A program made the translations under genes and the position numbers. Shown here piece after piece: positions 15,739 to 24,260 of a stretch of 64,000 nucleotides of DNA (within the stretch, counting starts at the first letter, position 1; each line of letters begins with the position of its first letter). Below the pieces are notes generated by a model. It made no database searches and was not told where the DNA came from. It worked only from the letters and a program-made list of their open reading frames with translations. The stretch is taken from contig NZ_AEEA01000037.1 in the NCBI RefSeq assembly GCF_000297095.1, positions 62,001 through 126,000 on the forward strand, written 5' to 3'. The DNA comes from Treponema primitia ZAS-1 (GTDB taxonomy: Bacteria; Spirochaetota; Spirochaetia; Treponematales; Breznakiellaceae).

Positions 15739-17892
15739 TTACATTACCTTGGACAGGAGTATCACCATGCTGCGGCTCTGCAGAAAATATTCATCCTGAT
15801 CCGGCAGGAGCCGTTCCTGACCCGGGCTCAGAAAATCGTCCGGGCTGGGAAGGCTGGTATCCACCGCGAGGTACCATTTTTTCCCCGCCATGGGTTCGCA
15901 GACCTTAAACTTAACCTGCTTGGCCCCGGAATTGAACATGATAAAGAAATCATTGTCGTCCCGGTCCGCCAGAATATCCGCCCGGCTGCCGTCCATACGC
16001 AGCGCCAGGCAGGGATCGGTTTTTTCCCAATCCAGCTCAGCGCCCTTTTCGTCAAACCACGAGATATCCGGAATGGCGTTGTAGTTGCCGTCCCGGCCGG
16101 TGTAGAATTCCGGGCGCATAAAACCGTGGTGCCGCAGGCGGAAGGCTATCATCTCCTTTACAAAACGGAAGATGCCGCTGTTCTTTTCCATTAAGGTCCA
16201 GTCGTACCAGGAGATTTCGTTATCCTGACAATAGGCGTTGTTGTTGCCCCCCTGGGTCCGGGCAAATTCATCGCCCCCTAAAAGCATGGGGGTCCCTATG
16301 GAGATCATCAGGGTGGTCACAAAATTTTTAAGCTGCCGTTCCCGAATATTTTCTATGTTCGGATCCCGGCTTGGTCCCTCGGCGCCGTAGTTATAACTGG
16401 AATTATTGTCCCCCCCGTCCCGGTTTTCCTCGCCGTTTTCGTCATTGTGCTTACCGTTGTAGGACACCAGATCCCGCAGGGTGAAGCCGTCGTGGCTGGT
16501 GAGGAAGTTTATCGAATGGAAGGGCTTCCTCCCATCCCGGAGGTACAGGTCGGAGCTGCCGGAAAGCCGGGTGGCCAGGTGACGCACATGATGGGGGTCC
16601 CCCCGCCAGTAACGGCGTACCTCGTCCCGGTAGCGGTCGTTCCATTCTGCCCAGCGGCCGCCGGGGAACCAGCCTACCTGGTACGCGCCGCCGGCATCCC
16701 AGGCTTCGGCGATGATCTTGGTGGCGCTCAGCACGGGCTCCTCGGCGATACGCTCCAGCAGGGGGGGGTTCTCCATAAGCTGGCCATTCTGGTCCCGGCC
16801 CAGGATGGAACCCAGGTCGAAACGGAAGCCGTCCACGTGCATCTCCGTAACCCAGTACTGGAGGCAGCTGATAATAAAGGTACGCACCACCGGATGGTTA
16901 CAGTTTACCGTATTACCGCAGCCGGAATAGTTTTTGTAATACCGTTTGTTTGCATCCAGCATATAGTAGAGGGTGTTGTCCAGGCCGCGGAAGGAATAGC
17001 TGGGCCCCCACTCGTTACCCTCGGCGGTATGGTTGAACACGATATCCAGGATCACCTCGATACCCGCCTTGTGGAGTTCCCTAACCATTTCTTTAAACTC
17101 CCGAACCTGGCCTCCGGGGCTTTTATCCCAGGCGTAGGAACCCTTGGGGGCAAAAAAAGCGACGGTGGAATAACCCCAGTAATTCACCAGGGTTTTACCG
17201 GTCCGTGGGTTCTTCCGGGAAAGTTCCCCCTCGTAAAATTCCTGGATGGGGAGAAATTCCAGGCTGGTTATTCCCAGTTCCTTGAAGAAGGGTATCTTCT
17301 CAATGACCCCCCGGTAGGTTCCCGGATGCTTAACCCCGGAATTGGGGTGAGCCGTCAGGCCCCGGACATGGGTTTCGTAGAGGACACTGAACCGCAGGGG
17401 GTAGTTAAGGGGAATATCACCCTGCCAGTCAAAGCTATTGTCAACAACAATACACCGGGGCTTGGTACGAATATCATCGGTGTAAGAGAAAGACAGGTCA
17501 TTGGAAACTCCATCGGCGTTGTAGGCCACCGAGGCAGTCATATCCCAGTTGGAAAGATCGGTTAGGGCCTTGGCATAGGGGTCCAGCAGGGTCTTATTGG
17601 CATTGAAGCGGAACCCCTTTTCCGGGATATAGGGGCCGTCCACCCGGTACAGATACTGGGTAAGCGCCCCAAGCCCCCGGATATGGCAGTGCCAGATGTC
17701 CCCGGTCTTGTTCTTACGTTTATCCAGGGATATCTCTTCATAGGCGCTGTCCGGGGCATCGGACTCAAAGAGGATCAGGGTTACCGCCGTGGCGTTCCGG
17801 GAAAAGATAGAAAAATTCACCCCGGTTTCGGTCAGCTCCGCGCCCAAGGGAAGGGCCTTACCTATTTCCACGCTCCTATGTCCAAATGCCAT
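15739..17892 (-). CDS. glgX: Glycogen debranching enzyme GlgX (isoamylase type)
   Basis: Hydrolyses alpha-1,6 branch points of glycogen or limit dextrin in the cytoplasm. The 717-residue protein has an N-terminal CBM48-like domain (VNFSIFSRNATAVTL) and a GH13 barrel. Catalytic residues are visible: nucleophile Asp359 in VDGFRFDL, acid/base Glu396 in IIAEAWDAG, and transition-state Asp468 in FLTSHDGF; region I is DIVFNHTAEG. Length fits GlgX/TreX. Neighbours are the nucleotidase-like gene downstream and aat upstream (12 bp), all minus strand. Confidence 0.93.
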   Translation of the reverse strand: MAFGHRSVEIGKALPLGAELTETGVNFSIFSRNATAVTLILFESDAPDSAYEEISLDKRKNKTGDIWHCHIRGLGALTQYLYRVDGPYIPEKGFRFNANKTLLDPYAKALTDLSNWDMTASVAYNADGVSNDLSFSYTDDIRTKPRCIVVDNSFDWQGDIPLNYPLRFSVLYETHVRGLTAHPNSGVKHPGTYRGVIEKIPFFKELGITSLEFLPIQEFYEGELSRKNPRTGKTLVNYWGYSTVAFFAPKGSYAWDKSPGGQVREFKEMVRELHKAGIEVILDIVFNHTAEGNEWGPSYSFRGLDNTLYYMLDANKRYYKNYSGCGNTVNCNHPVVRTFIISCLQYWVTEMHVDGFRFDLGSILGRDQNGQLMENPPLLERIAEEPVLSATKIIAEAWDAGGAYQVGWFPGGRWAEWNDRYRDEVRRYWRGDPHHVRHLATRLSGSSDLYLRDGRKPFHSINFLTSHDGFTLRDLVSYNGKHNDENGEENRDGGDNNSSYNYGAEGPSRDPNIENIRERQLKNFVTTLMISIGTPMLLGGDEFARTQGGNNNAYCQDNEISWYDWTLMEKNSGIFRFVKEMIAFRLRHHGFMRPEFYTGRDGNYNAIPDISWFDEKGAELDWEKTDPCLALRMDGSRADILADRDDNDFFIMFNSGAKQVKFKVCEPMAGKKWYLAVDTSLPSPDDFLSPGQERLLPDQDEYFLQSRSMVILLSKVM

Positions 17893-17904
17893 TGTTTAGG
17901 TATA

Positions 17905-18732
17905 TCACAGTTGCCCATTTCGGAATAGCTCAACAAACTGAAAAGGATCGATATTCCGCGCCCCGAGGAGATCCTTATAATCCAGGGGCATACCCAGATC
18001 CCAGAAGGGCGCCCCCAGGCTTTCGAGGTATTTTGCGGTAAGAACCAACTGAACCATCCCGGCGTTATCCTCATCGTAATAGCCGGAATAGCTGGTGTAC
18101 ACCTTTCCTGCGAGGATGCCGAATTCGCCCGCCTTGAGGATGCCGTCCCGGTATACTCCGAAGGAAATGGGCCGTACCGGAAGATCCGGATCGGCGTGGA
18201 TTTGCCCTATGGCCCGGCGCAGGGGCGCGGTAAGCCATGCGTCATCGTGGACCTCCACACAGCGTTCCATGATGAAACCAAAGTCCGAATCCGGTCCCGG
18301 AGACAGGGCAAACAGGGACCGCATGTCCCGCAGTTCCGATGCGGGAACCCCGTCCACCCGCAGTTCATACCGGGACAGAAATGGGCGGATGGATTTTTTT
18401 ACGTGCAGCTCCGGAAAAAGCAATACTGAGCGTTCCAGGTGAAGCTTGGGGAGCAGGATGTACTGCGCCGGACTCTGGTCTGACGGACCTTGGTCCGACG
18501 GACCAGAGTCCGACGGACCAGAGTCCGACGGATCCTCCTCCAGGAATGTGGACATGACTAAAAAGCCCGCCTTCATAAGCCGGGCAACAAAGGGGGGATC
18601 GAATTCCAGGGCCAGACAGAATTCCTCGTCATAGTCCACCGCCAGCATGGCGTCGACAATAGCATGGGGATCGTCCTGGGAAAGTATCATGATATGCCCC
18701 GAGGAAGTATATCGGAGAAACCGCGGTGTCAT
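17905..18732 (-). CDS. aat: Leucyl/phenylalanyl-tRNA-protein transferase-like (Aat)
   Basis: Transfers Leu or Phe from tRNA to proteins with N-terminal Arg or Lys, tagging them for ClpS/ClpAP degradation. The 275-residue protein is longer than usual (about 230). The C-terminal half matches the Aat acetyltransferase-like fold: VEVHDDAWLTAPLRRAI, SFGVYRDGILKAGEFGILAGKV, then DLGMPLDYKDLLGARNI. The N-terminal half is divergent. Residues 67-88 are a low-complexity insert of SDSGPSDQGPS repeats encoded by a 15-bp minisatellite. I see the fold signature; enzymatic activity is inferred. Confidence 0.8.
   Translation of the reverse strand: MTPRFLRYTSSGHIMILSQDDPHAIVDAMLAVDYDEEFCLALEFDPPFVARLMKAGFLVMSTFLEEDPSDSGPSDSGPSDQGPSDQSPAQYILLPKLHLERSVLLFPELHVKKSIRPFLSRYELRVDGVPASELRDMRSLFALSPGPDSDFGFIMERCVEVHDDAWLTAPLRRAIGQIHADPDLPVRPISFGVYRDGILKAGEFGILAGKVYTSYSGYYDEDNAGMVQLVLTAKYLESLGAPFWDLGMPLDYKDLLGARNIDPFQFVELFRNGQL
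18466..18540. repeat. 15-bp minisatellite inside aat (five units)
   Basis: Five in-frame 15-bp units run from 18466 to 18540; the third and fourth (18496-18510 and 18511-18525, cgacggaccagagtc) are identical, the others diverged. They encode a flexible Ser-Asp-Gly-Pro insert. Unit length is a multiple of three, so copy-number change would lengthen or shorten the loop without breaking the frame. Confidence 0.85.
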
Positions 18733-18809
18733 GGCAACACTATCCTACACCGGCCTTTCATTTGTAATCAACAACCCCCTATAATAACGGGGATTAATAA
18801 GGGGGCAGC

Positions 18810-19952
18810 ATGAACAAAGGGACCGAGCTTATACACAACGGACACGAAACGGATCCGCTTACCGGAGCGCTGGGGGTAACGATATACCAAACATCTACCT
18901 TCCTCCGGAAAGATATATCCAAGGGGCCGGGTAGTCAGGAGTTTGATTATAGCCGGGGTGGGCACCCGACCCGGCAGGCGTTGGAGGAGATTATCGCAAC
19001 CCTGGAGGGGGGCGCTAAGGGTTATGCGTTCGGAAGCGGCATGGCGGCGATTTCGTCGGTCCTGGGGCTACTTTCGGCGGGGGATCATGTGATAGCCGCC
19101 GAAGAGGTCTATGGGGGGAGCATCTTCATCCTCAACAACTTCTACAAACGGATGGGCATCGAAACGACCCTGGTGGATTCCGGGAACCCGGCGAATATCC
19201 GCGCCGCGATTCGGCCCAACACCAGGGCGCTCTACCTGGAAACCCCCTCAAATCCTTTGCTCAAAATCACGGACCTTGCGGCCTGTCTGGCTATTGCCCG
19301 GGAGGCGGGGCTCCTCTCCATTGTGGATAATACCTTTATGACCCCCTACCTCCAACAGCCTATAAAGCTGGGCGCGGATATCGTGGTCCATTCGGCAACC
19401 AAATTCCTGGGAGGCCACAGTGACGTGGTTCTCGGGCTGGCGGTAACCCGTACGGAGGAGCTGGGGGAAAAGCTCCATGTGGTGCAGAACAGTTTCGGCG
19501 CCATACCGGGGCCCTGGGATGAGTGGCTGGTGATACGGGGGATCAAGACCCTCAAGGTGCGGCTAGAAACCCAGCAGTCCTCGGCACAACAGATTGCGGA
19601 ATGGCTTTTGACCCATAAAAATGTAAGTAATGTATATTACCCCGGCCTTTCGGGGCATCCTGGCCGGGAGATCCACCAAGGGCAGGCATCCGGCCCCGGG
19701 GCCATGCTCTCCTTCAAAACTAAAACTGTGGAGCAGGCGCTCCGGTTTTACGAAAAGGTACAGCTTGCGGCGGCGGCCCCGAGCCTGGGCGGCGTGGAGA
19801 CCATCGCCTCCCGCCCGGTAACCATGAGCAATATCGCAACTTCGGCGGCCGACCGGGAGCGGCTTGGCATTACCGACACCCTGATCCGCCTTGCCATAGG
19901 GCTTGAGGGCGCGGAGGACCTTATCGCCGACTTTGACCAGGCTTTAGCGTGA
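18810..19952 (+). CDS. Cystathionine gamma-lyase/synthase-type PLP enzyme
   Basis: A Cys/Met metabolism PLP enzyme of 380 residues, the usual length. The PLP lysine is Lys198 (HSATKFLGGHSD), with Asp173 in IVDNTF contacting the cofactor and the phosphate-binding block GSGMAA at 75-80. N-terminal ELIHNGHETDPLTGALGVTIYQTSTF is diagnostic for the family. Sequence alone does not separate MetB, MetC, CGL and methionine gamma-lyase; the residues I see fit a gamma-lyase or gamma-synthase. It diverges from aat, with a ribosome site AATAAGGGGG before the ATG. Confidence 0.9.
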   Translation: MNKGTELIHNGHETDPLTGALGVTIYQTSTFLRKDISKGPGSQEFDYSRGGHPTRQALEEIIATLEGGAKGYAFGSGMAAISSVLGLLSAGDHVIAAEEVYGGSIFILNNFYKRMGIETTLVDSGNPANIRAAIRPNTRALYLETPSNPLLKITDLAACLAIAREAGLLSIVDNTFMTPYLQQPIKLGADIVVHSATKFLGGHSDVVLGLAVTRTEELGEKLHVVQNSFGAIPGPWDEWLVIRGIKTLKVRLETQQSSAQQIAEWLLTHKNVSNVYYPGLSGHPGREIHQGQASGPGAMLSFKTKTVEQALRFYEKVQLAAAAPSLGGVETIASRPVTMSNIATSAADRERLGITDTLIRLAIGLEGAEDLIADFDQALA

Positions 19953-19978
19953 GGGAAGGGAACCAATGCCCAAAAACC

Positions 19979-20311
19979 CTAGCCTTTCCGTTGATTTTTG
20001 AATAACTGGACTATGGCGTATATCATTTTACGGTCCTTCCCGTCTAATGTCTTAAAATCCTGTACTAGGGTTTGAATTTCAGGGTCTAAAGATGACTTTT
20101 TAGGGGAATTTTCTTCTCCGGTAACCAAATATTCCACAGAAACTCCTAGAGCATGAGCTATTTTGACCGCAATATCGGCAGATGGGATATGTCCTCGTAG
20201 ATTTAGATAATTATCCAAGGTATGTTTGCTTATTCCGGACAAGGCAGCAAGCTCTTTAACCAGTATTTCCTGATACGCCAATTCGGATTTAAGATTCTCT
20301 TTAAACCCCAT
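19979..20311 (-). CDS. Cro/CI-type HTH transcriptional regulator
   Basis: A 110-residue protein with an XRE-family helix-turn-helix at about 12-60: VKELAALSGISKHTLDNYLN, then IPSADIAVKIAHALGVSVEYLVTG. The C-terminal 50 residues (DPEIQTLVQDFKTLDGKDRKM) are helical and may dimerise. It faces the large lipoprotein gene at 20446 across a 134-bp AT-rich region with four evenly spaced palindrome-like sites, so it very likely controls that gene and itself. The AT-rich coding sequence contrasts with its upstream neighbours and suggests acquisition. Confidence 0.85.
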   Translation of the reverse strand: MGFKENLKSELAYQEILVKELAALSGISKHTLDNYLNLRGHIPSADIAVKIAHALGVSVEYLVTGEENSPKKSSLDPEIQTLVQDFKTLDGKDRKMIYAIVQLFKNQRKG

Positions 20312-20322
20312 AACTGAAGAAT

Positions 20323-20430
20323 AAATCTAAATAGCATAATAGAAACTTGACATTACGCAAATTAGCATTATTATTATAAATTTATGCTATTTAGCATAAT
20401 AATTGACAATCAAATATGCAAAAAAGCATA
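20323..20430. promoter_or_regulatory. Array of four operator-like sites, about 31-bp spacing
   Basis: Sixteen-base sites begin at 20323, 20354, 20383 and 20415. The best (20383-20398) is a perfect TATGCTA-TT-TAGCATA palindrome; 20415-20430 is TATGC-N6-GCATA; the outer two match the perfect site at 12 of 16 positions. Centre-to-centre spacing is 31, 29 and 32 bp, about three helical turns, so bound dimers would lie on one DNA face. They flank the start of the HTH gene and overlap the lipoprotein promoter. Binding by the HTH protein is inferred. Confidence 0.7.
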
Positions 20431-20431
20431 A
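20403..20431 (+). promoter_or_regulatory. Candidate promoter for the large lipoprotein gene
   Basis: TTGACA (20403-20408) and GCATAA (20426-20431) are spaced by 17 bp. The fourth operator-like site (20415-20430) overlaps the spacer and -10 box, which would allow direct repression. Confidence 0.6.
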
Positions 20432-20445
20432 AGGGGGGCTCTTAA

Positions 20446-22842
20446 TTGAAATTGAAGAACAATTGGTATTTGGTCCCGGTGGTTTGCTGTCTTGCTCTAA
20501 CCGTCCTTTCCGGGTGTGGAAATTCTTTTGGCGGCGATACCAACCAGGAAAACCCTGAAGTCCCCCAAGGAGGCTCCGCTGGGGTGTTGACGGATTTCAA
20601 GTTCAACCTGAGCGGCGCCAAAGCTATAGCAGCGCTGGACGCAGACAGCTCCGCCAGTTTCAACGCCCGGGCCGCCACAATATCCGGTCAAGATGTATTG
20701 GTAAAGATCAATGAGAATGCTGAACTGGCCCAGATAATCGATCTTTCCGCATATGGGATTACCCAGCTGCCTAATGTGCAGTTTATCGCCCGGTCACCGG
20801 GCTCCTCGGCAACGAAGGACCTGTATATATATTTTGCGAGTGACCTGATAAACTATACCGGTACTGGGAATCAAACCAATAGGGTTAACCTGGGTAAGTT
20901 GTTCCATGTTAAAGAAAACGGTTCCTGTGTAGCTATTCTCAGTATTAACGAAAACAATACCTGGTCTAACTTATACACAAACTCGAATAATGACCCGGTG
21001 ATCTTTGACAACCATGGCAATATGTTTTTCATAATGAGTGAGAGTTCAAATAGCGGCAATACCAATACTATCTACAAATACAATCCTGCAACTTCCGTCT
21101 CCACCCCTCTTACTGCACCGAGAAGCGGTATTAGTTATGAAAAGATTGCTGTTTCCTCCGATGGGTCCATGATTATTGCCAAGGCGAGCATATGGAATAA
21201 TACTACCTATTCCTATTACCTGCGGGTTATTCCGGTTAATAACCCCGATGGGTATGAAAATATTGCGTACTCCTCCAGTGCCGGCGGCGGCGGTGCATGG
21301 ATCACTTCCTTTGTGATGAGTAATGATTCAAAAACCCTCATTTTTTCCGGAAGCTATAGCAAGTTGAATGAAAATAATACCAATGAACAAGTAAACGGTT
21401 TATTCAAGGTAAGTTTGGAAAATCTGCGGAATATACCGACTCCGACCCCTTTGCTTTGGACAGATTTAAGTTATGGTTCTTCTTCCATTATATCTCAAAG
21501 AAGCCAATATGTGTGGAATTCGACGTACCTTAACGCCGAGGGTAAACCGGATTACAATAAGATTATGCAGTTTTTTTACAATTATGCCCTGTCTCCTAAC
21601 ATTGAATTCCGGTACAATGGGAAAACTGATACCGAGGCCCTGGCTTCCCTGAAAAAATCGGATTGGGAGACCTTGTATAGCAAAAGCATAAAGAATGTGT
21701 TGGTCCAGTATTGGTACCGGAAAGGGACGAATACCCTGGTAACCTTCAACGAGGGGATCTATAACTTTGATGCGTTAGCTGAATATGATCCTGGTGACGG
21801 CCTATATAAATGGAAGGCTACGTACTTTAAAAGCGGGCAGCCGGATTCTGCCGAAATTATGAAGTACATCTATACAGCTGCTAATTCGAATGATATTGAA
21901 TTTCGGTTTAATGATAAAACCGATGAAGAAGCCCTGAAGGCTTTAACAAGTTCGGATCTTCAAACTTTTCTTGGTAACTACAGTAATATGCAGAATTTTA
22001 TTAACACCTATTGTTACATGAAAGGAACCGACACCAAGGTTGACCATAACCCTAAGGATAGTTTTGCCCCTATGAGCGGATTGATAAGCACAGCCATTAG
22101 CTTTGGGTGGATTCCCGATTATTTAGACGCCGATGAAAATCCCGACTATGATAAAATAATGGAATATTTCTATTCCTCTATTGCTAATTCAGAAAATATT
22201 GAATTCCGGTATAACGGAAAAACCGATAAGGAAGCCCTGCTTACTCTGACACAGGAGGATTTTAAAAATTTTAGCAGTCAGCAATCCTCTACGAAGCGTT
22301 TTATCGACTACTGTTTCCGAAAAGGAACCAATATTGCGGTGAGTAGCTATAATTCTCCTATGTTTAGTGGTTTTTCAAGTATGAGCAGTTTGACTATTTT
22401 TGCAGACGGCAGTTTGTGGGGAATTTCTAGCGCCCCTGGCTCCAGTATCTTCTGCCAATTGCTGGACAGTAACGGAAACCGGGATTATTATGTTCCCGAA
22501 CCTTTTATTAAAAACAAGGGGGACATTCTCAATGTACTGCTAGCGGATGATTATTTTTATTACGGCATGGAACTATACAATGCCAGCGGCATGAAATCAG
22601 GGAATCAGAAAATATACCGCTTTAGTATTAACAATCCTTCGGAGGTGACGGACCTCTTCAGCTATATTGATCGGAACCCTGATCGCATTGAACTGGACAC
22701 CTACACACTTGCCGGCGAGTATCTCTACTTCAGCGGAGCCCAGGGTACAAAGATACTCAGCGGCAAAATCAATGTTAACAGCGGCACCTACGAAGAACTG
22801 GGATTCGGCGGCAGGAAGATCACCACGATCATGTCCTATTAG
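20446..22842 (+). CDS. Putative lipoprotein with three internal repeats
   Basis: A 798-residue envelope protein of unknown function. It starts at TTG 20446, 7 bp after AAGGGGGG, and has a lipoprotein signal (WYLVPVVCCLALTVLSGC) with Cys24. Three diverged repeats of about 65 residues centre on IEFRYNGKTDTEAL (from about 21550), IEFRFNDKTDEEAL (from 21850) and IEFRYNGKTDKEAL (from 22130), each ending in an RKGTN-like motif. The ends look beta-propeller-like. It is controlled by a divergent HTH gene through an operator array. AT-rich relative to neighbours. A terminator follows at 22861. Confidence 0.72.
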   Translation: MKLKNNWYLVPVVCCLALTVLSGCGNSFGGDTNQENPEVPQGGSAGVLTDFKFNLSGAKAIAALDADSSASFNARAATISGQDVLVKINENAELAQIIDLSAYGITQLPNVQFIARSPGSSATKDLYIYFASDLINYTGTGNQTNRVNLGKLFHVKENGSCVAILSINENNTWSNLYTNSNNDPVIFDNHGNMFFIMSESSNSGNTNTIYKYNPATSVSTPLTAPRSGISYEKIAVSSDGSMIIAKASIWNNTTYSYYLRVIPVNNPDGYENIAYSSSAGGGGAWITSFVMSNDSKTLIFSGSYSKLNENNTNEQVNGLFKVSLENLRNIPTPTPLLWTDLSYGSSSIISQRSQYVWNSTYLNAEGKPDYNKIMQFFYNYALSPNIEFRYNGKTDTEALASLKKSDWETLYSKSIKNVLVQYWYRKGTNTLVTFNEGIYNFDALAEYDPGDGLYKWKATYFKSGQPDSAEIMKYIYTAANSNDIEFRFNDKTDEEALKALTSSDLQTFLGNYSNMQNFINTYCYMKGTDTKVDHNPKDSFAPMSGLISTAISFGWIPDYLDADENPDYDKIMEYFYSSIANSENIEFRYNGKTDKEALLTLTQEDFKNFSSQQSSTKRFIDYCFRKGTNIAVSSYNSPMFSGFSSMSSLTIFADGSLWGISSAPGSSIFCQLLDSNGNRDYYVPEPFIKNKGDILNVLLADDYFYYGMELYNASGMKSGNQKIYRFSINNPSEVTDLFSYIDRNPDRIELDTYTLAGEYLYFSGAQGTKILSGKINVNSGTYEELGFGGRKITTIMSY

Positions 22843-22860
22843 ACCTTACAAGGCAATCAA

Positions 22861-22890
22861 GCCCGTCATTTCCGGCGGGCCTTTTATTTT
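22861..22890 (+). terminator. Intrinsic terminator after the large lipoprotein gene
   Basis: GCCCG (22861-22865) pairs with CGGGC (22876-22880) across a 10-nt loop, followed by a T-rich CTTTTATTTTTA run. It lies 18 bp after the lipoprotein stop codon. Confidence 0.65.
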
Positions 22891-22895
22891 TACTT

Positions 22896-24107
22896 TCAAT
22901 ACGGGCCCAGCAAAAAATCCGCCAAATGCAGCCGTCTGATACCTGCAATATTATCAGACCACCGTTCATCCAGGGACACCACATATTTTGGGTAATTATC
23001 CTGTATACCCTTGAAGGCGCCGAATTCCCGGTCTATAGTTTCTTTGTTGTCCCCCAGCAAATATACGGCCTGTACATAGATTTTTTCGGCGCCCCGGATC
23101 CCGATAAAATCAATTTCACGGTTATCCAGCTTTCCTACATATACATCATACCCACGCCTTTCCAGCTCGGTAAAAATAATACTTTCAAGGATACCTGAGA
23201 TACGATTAAAATTATGATCCAGGGCGGCATAGATTAGGGAAATATCCCCGGGGTAATATTTTTCCCGGAAAGCAAGGTGCCCCCTGCCCCGTATATCATA
23301 CACCGGGGCTTTTTTAATGATGAAGGCGCTTTCCAGGGCATGGATGTAATTATAGACGGTCTCGACATCAGCCTTGCGGTTCTCATGCTTCATATAGGCG
23401 GTAATAGTTCTGGCGGAAAAAAGATTTCCGGTATTATCAAGCAAGAAACGGATAATTCGTTCAAGCAAATCAATGTTCCTGATATGATGCCGTTGAATGG
23501 TATCCCGCAGTAATACTGAGGCGTAAATATCCTTGATAATGCTTTCGACGCTTGCATCATCATATTCAGCAATATGGAGCGCCGGAAAACCTCCAAGTTT
23601 AATATAATCCCAAACCGCTTTGGGGGGATCTTTTTCTCCGTCACCAAACTGTGCTTTGAATTGAAGATATTCCCTGAATGAAAGGGTTCTGATCGGTATT
23701 TCCACATATCGCCCGGCAAGAAGGGTAGCCAATTCGGACGACAAAAGCCGGGAATTAGAACCGGTAATATAGATATCAACCGGCTTTGATGCAAAGAGGG
23801 AATTGACCACCCGTTCCCATCCGCTTAGATTTTGTATTTCATCAAGGAAAATATAGTAGGTTTTATCATCTTTGATACGGTCTATTATGGCAGTATGCAG
23901 GGCTTCGGCATTGGGAAAGCCGTCACCCTCTATAACTTCCAGATTAAAGTAGATGATGTGCCCGGGGCCAACGGAGATAGACAACTCCTCCTTTAACAGG
24001 GCCAAAATCGAAGATTTGCCACTACGCCGTATACCGGTAAGTACCTTAATAAAGGGCTTTCCGATAAGTCCCTGGAGCTGTTCAAGGTACAATTCCCGTC
24101 TAATCAT
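22896..24107 (-). CDS. AAA ATPase with DUF4143 C-terminal domain
   Basis: A 403-residue cytoplasmic protein of the AAA_14/DUF4143 family, common in anaerobes and of unclear function. Walker A is GIRRSGKSS (25-33) and Walker B is in YYIFLDEIQNL; the sensor-like block is YITGSNSRLLSSELATLLAGRY. The C-terminal DUF4143 region ends with GYDVYVGKLDNREIDFIG, a PD-(D/E)XK-like E-I-D-F motif. I start at ATG 24107 (MIRREL), the usual family start, rather than the in-frame 24221, which reads through the direct repeats upstream. It faces the preceding lipoprotein gene tail to tail. Confidence 0.85.
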   Translation of the reverse strand: MIRRELYLEQLQGLIGKPFIKVLTGIRRSGKSSILALLKEELSISVGPGHIIYFNLEVIEGDGFPNAEALHTAIIDRIKDDKTYYIFLDEIQNLSGWERVVNSLFASKPVDIYITGSNSRLLSSELATLLAGRYVEIPIRTLSFREYLQFKAQFGDGEKDPPKAVWDYIKLGGFPALHIAEYDDASVESIIKDIYASVLLRDTIQRHHIRNIDLLERIIRFLLDNTGNLFSARTITAYMKHENRKADVETVYNYIHALESAFIIKKAPVYDIRGRGHLAFREKYYPGDISLIYAALDHNFNRISGILESIIFTELERRGYDVYVGKLDNREIDFIGIRGAEKIYVQAVYLLGDNKETIDREFGAFKGIQDNYPKYVVSLDERWSDNIAGIRRLHLADFLLGPY

Positions 24108-24126
24108 ATCTACTATCCTGAATTCA

Positions 24127-24143
24127 GTGTATTCAAGATACAC
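24127..24143. promoter_or_regulatory. Small palindrome upstream of the DUF4143 gene
   Basis: GTGTAT-TCAAG-ATACAC is a perfect 6-bp inverted repeat 20 bp upstream of the likely start at 24107. It could be an operator. Function is inferred from position only. Confidence 0.4.
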
Positions 24144-24160
24144 CGAATAGTCAAGGATTG

Positions 24161-24233
24161 TCCGGTTATATCCATACACTTTTGCGGAAAATACACAAAG
24201 TATCCGGATATAACCATACACTTTTAGGAAAAT
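24161..24233 (-). repeat. Two direct repeats of about 32 bp upstream of the DUF4143 gene
   Basis: Copies begin at 24161 and 24203 and share most positions (tccggttatatccatacact versus tccggatataaccatacact, then CTTTT and GGAAAATA). They lie in the likely promoter region of the DUF4143 gene, and may be regulator-binding sites. Confidence 0.55.
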
Positions 24234-24260
24234 AAACAGCCTTATACGGTTACAATCCCT

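Noticed and set aside
16447..17565. A 372-codon plus-strand open frame
   Set aside because: Antisense shadow of glgX, whose catalytic residues are all present.
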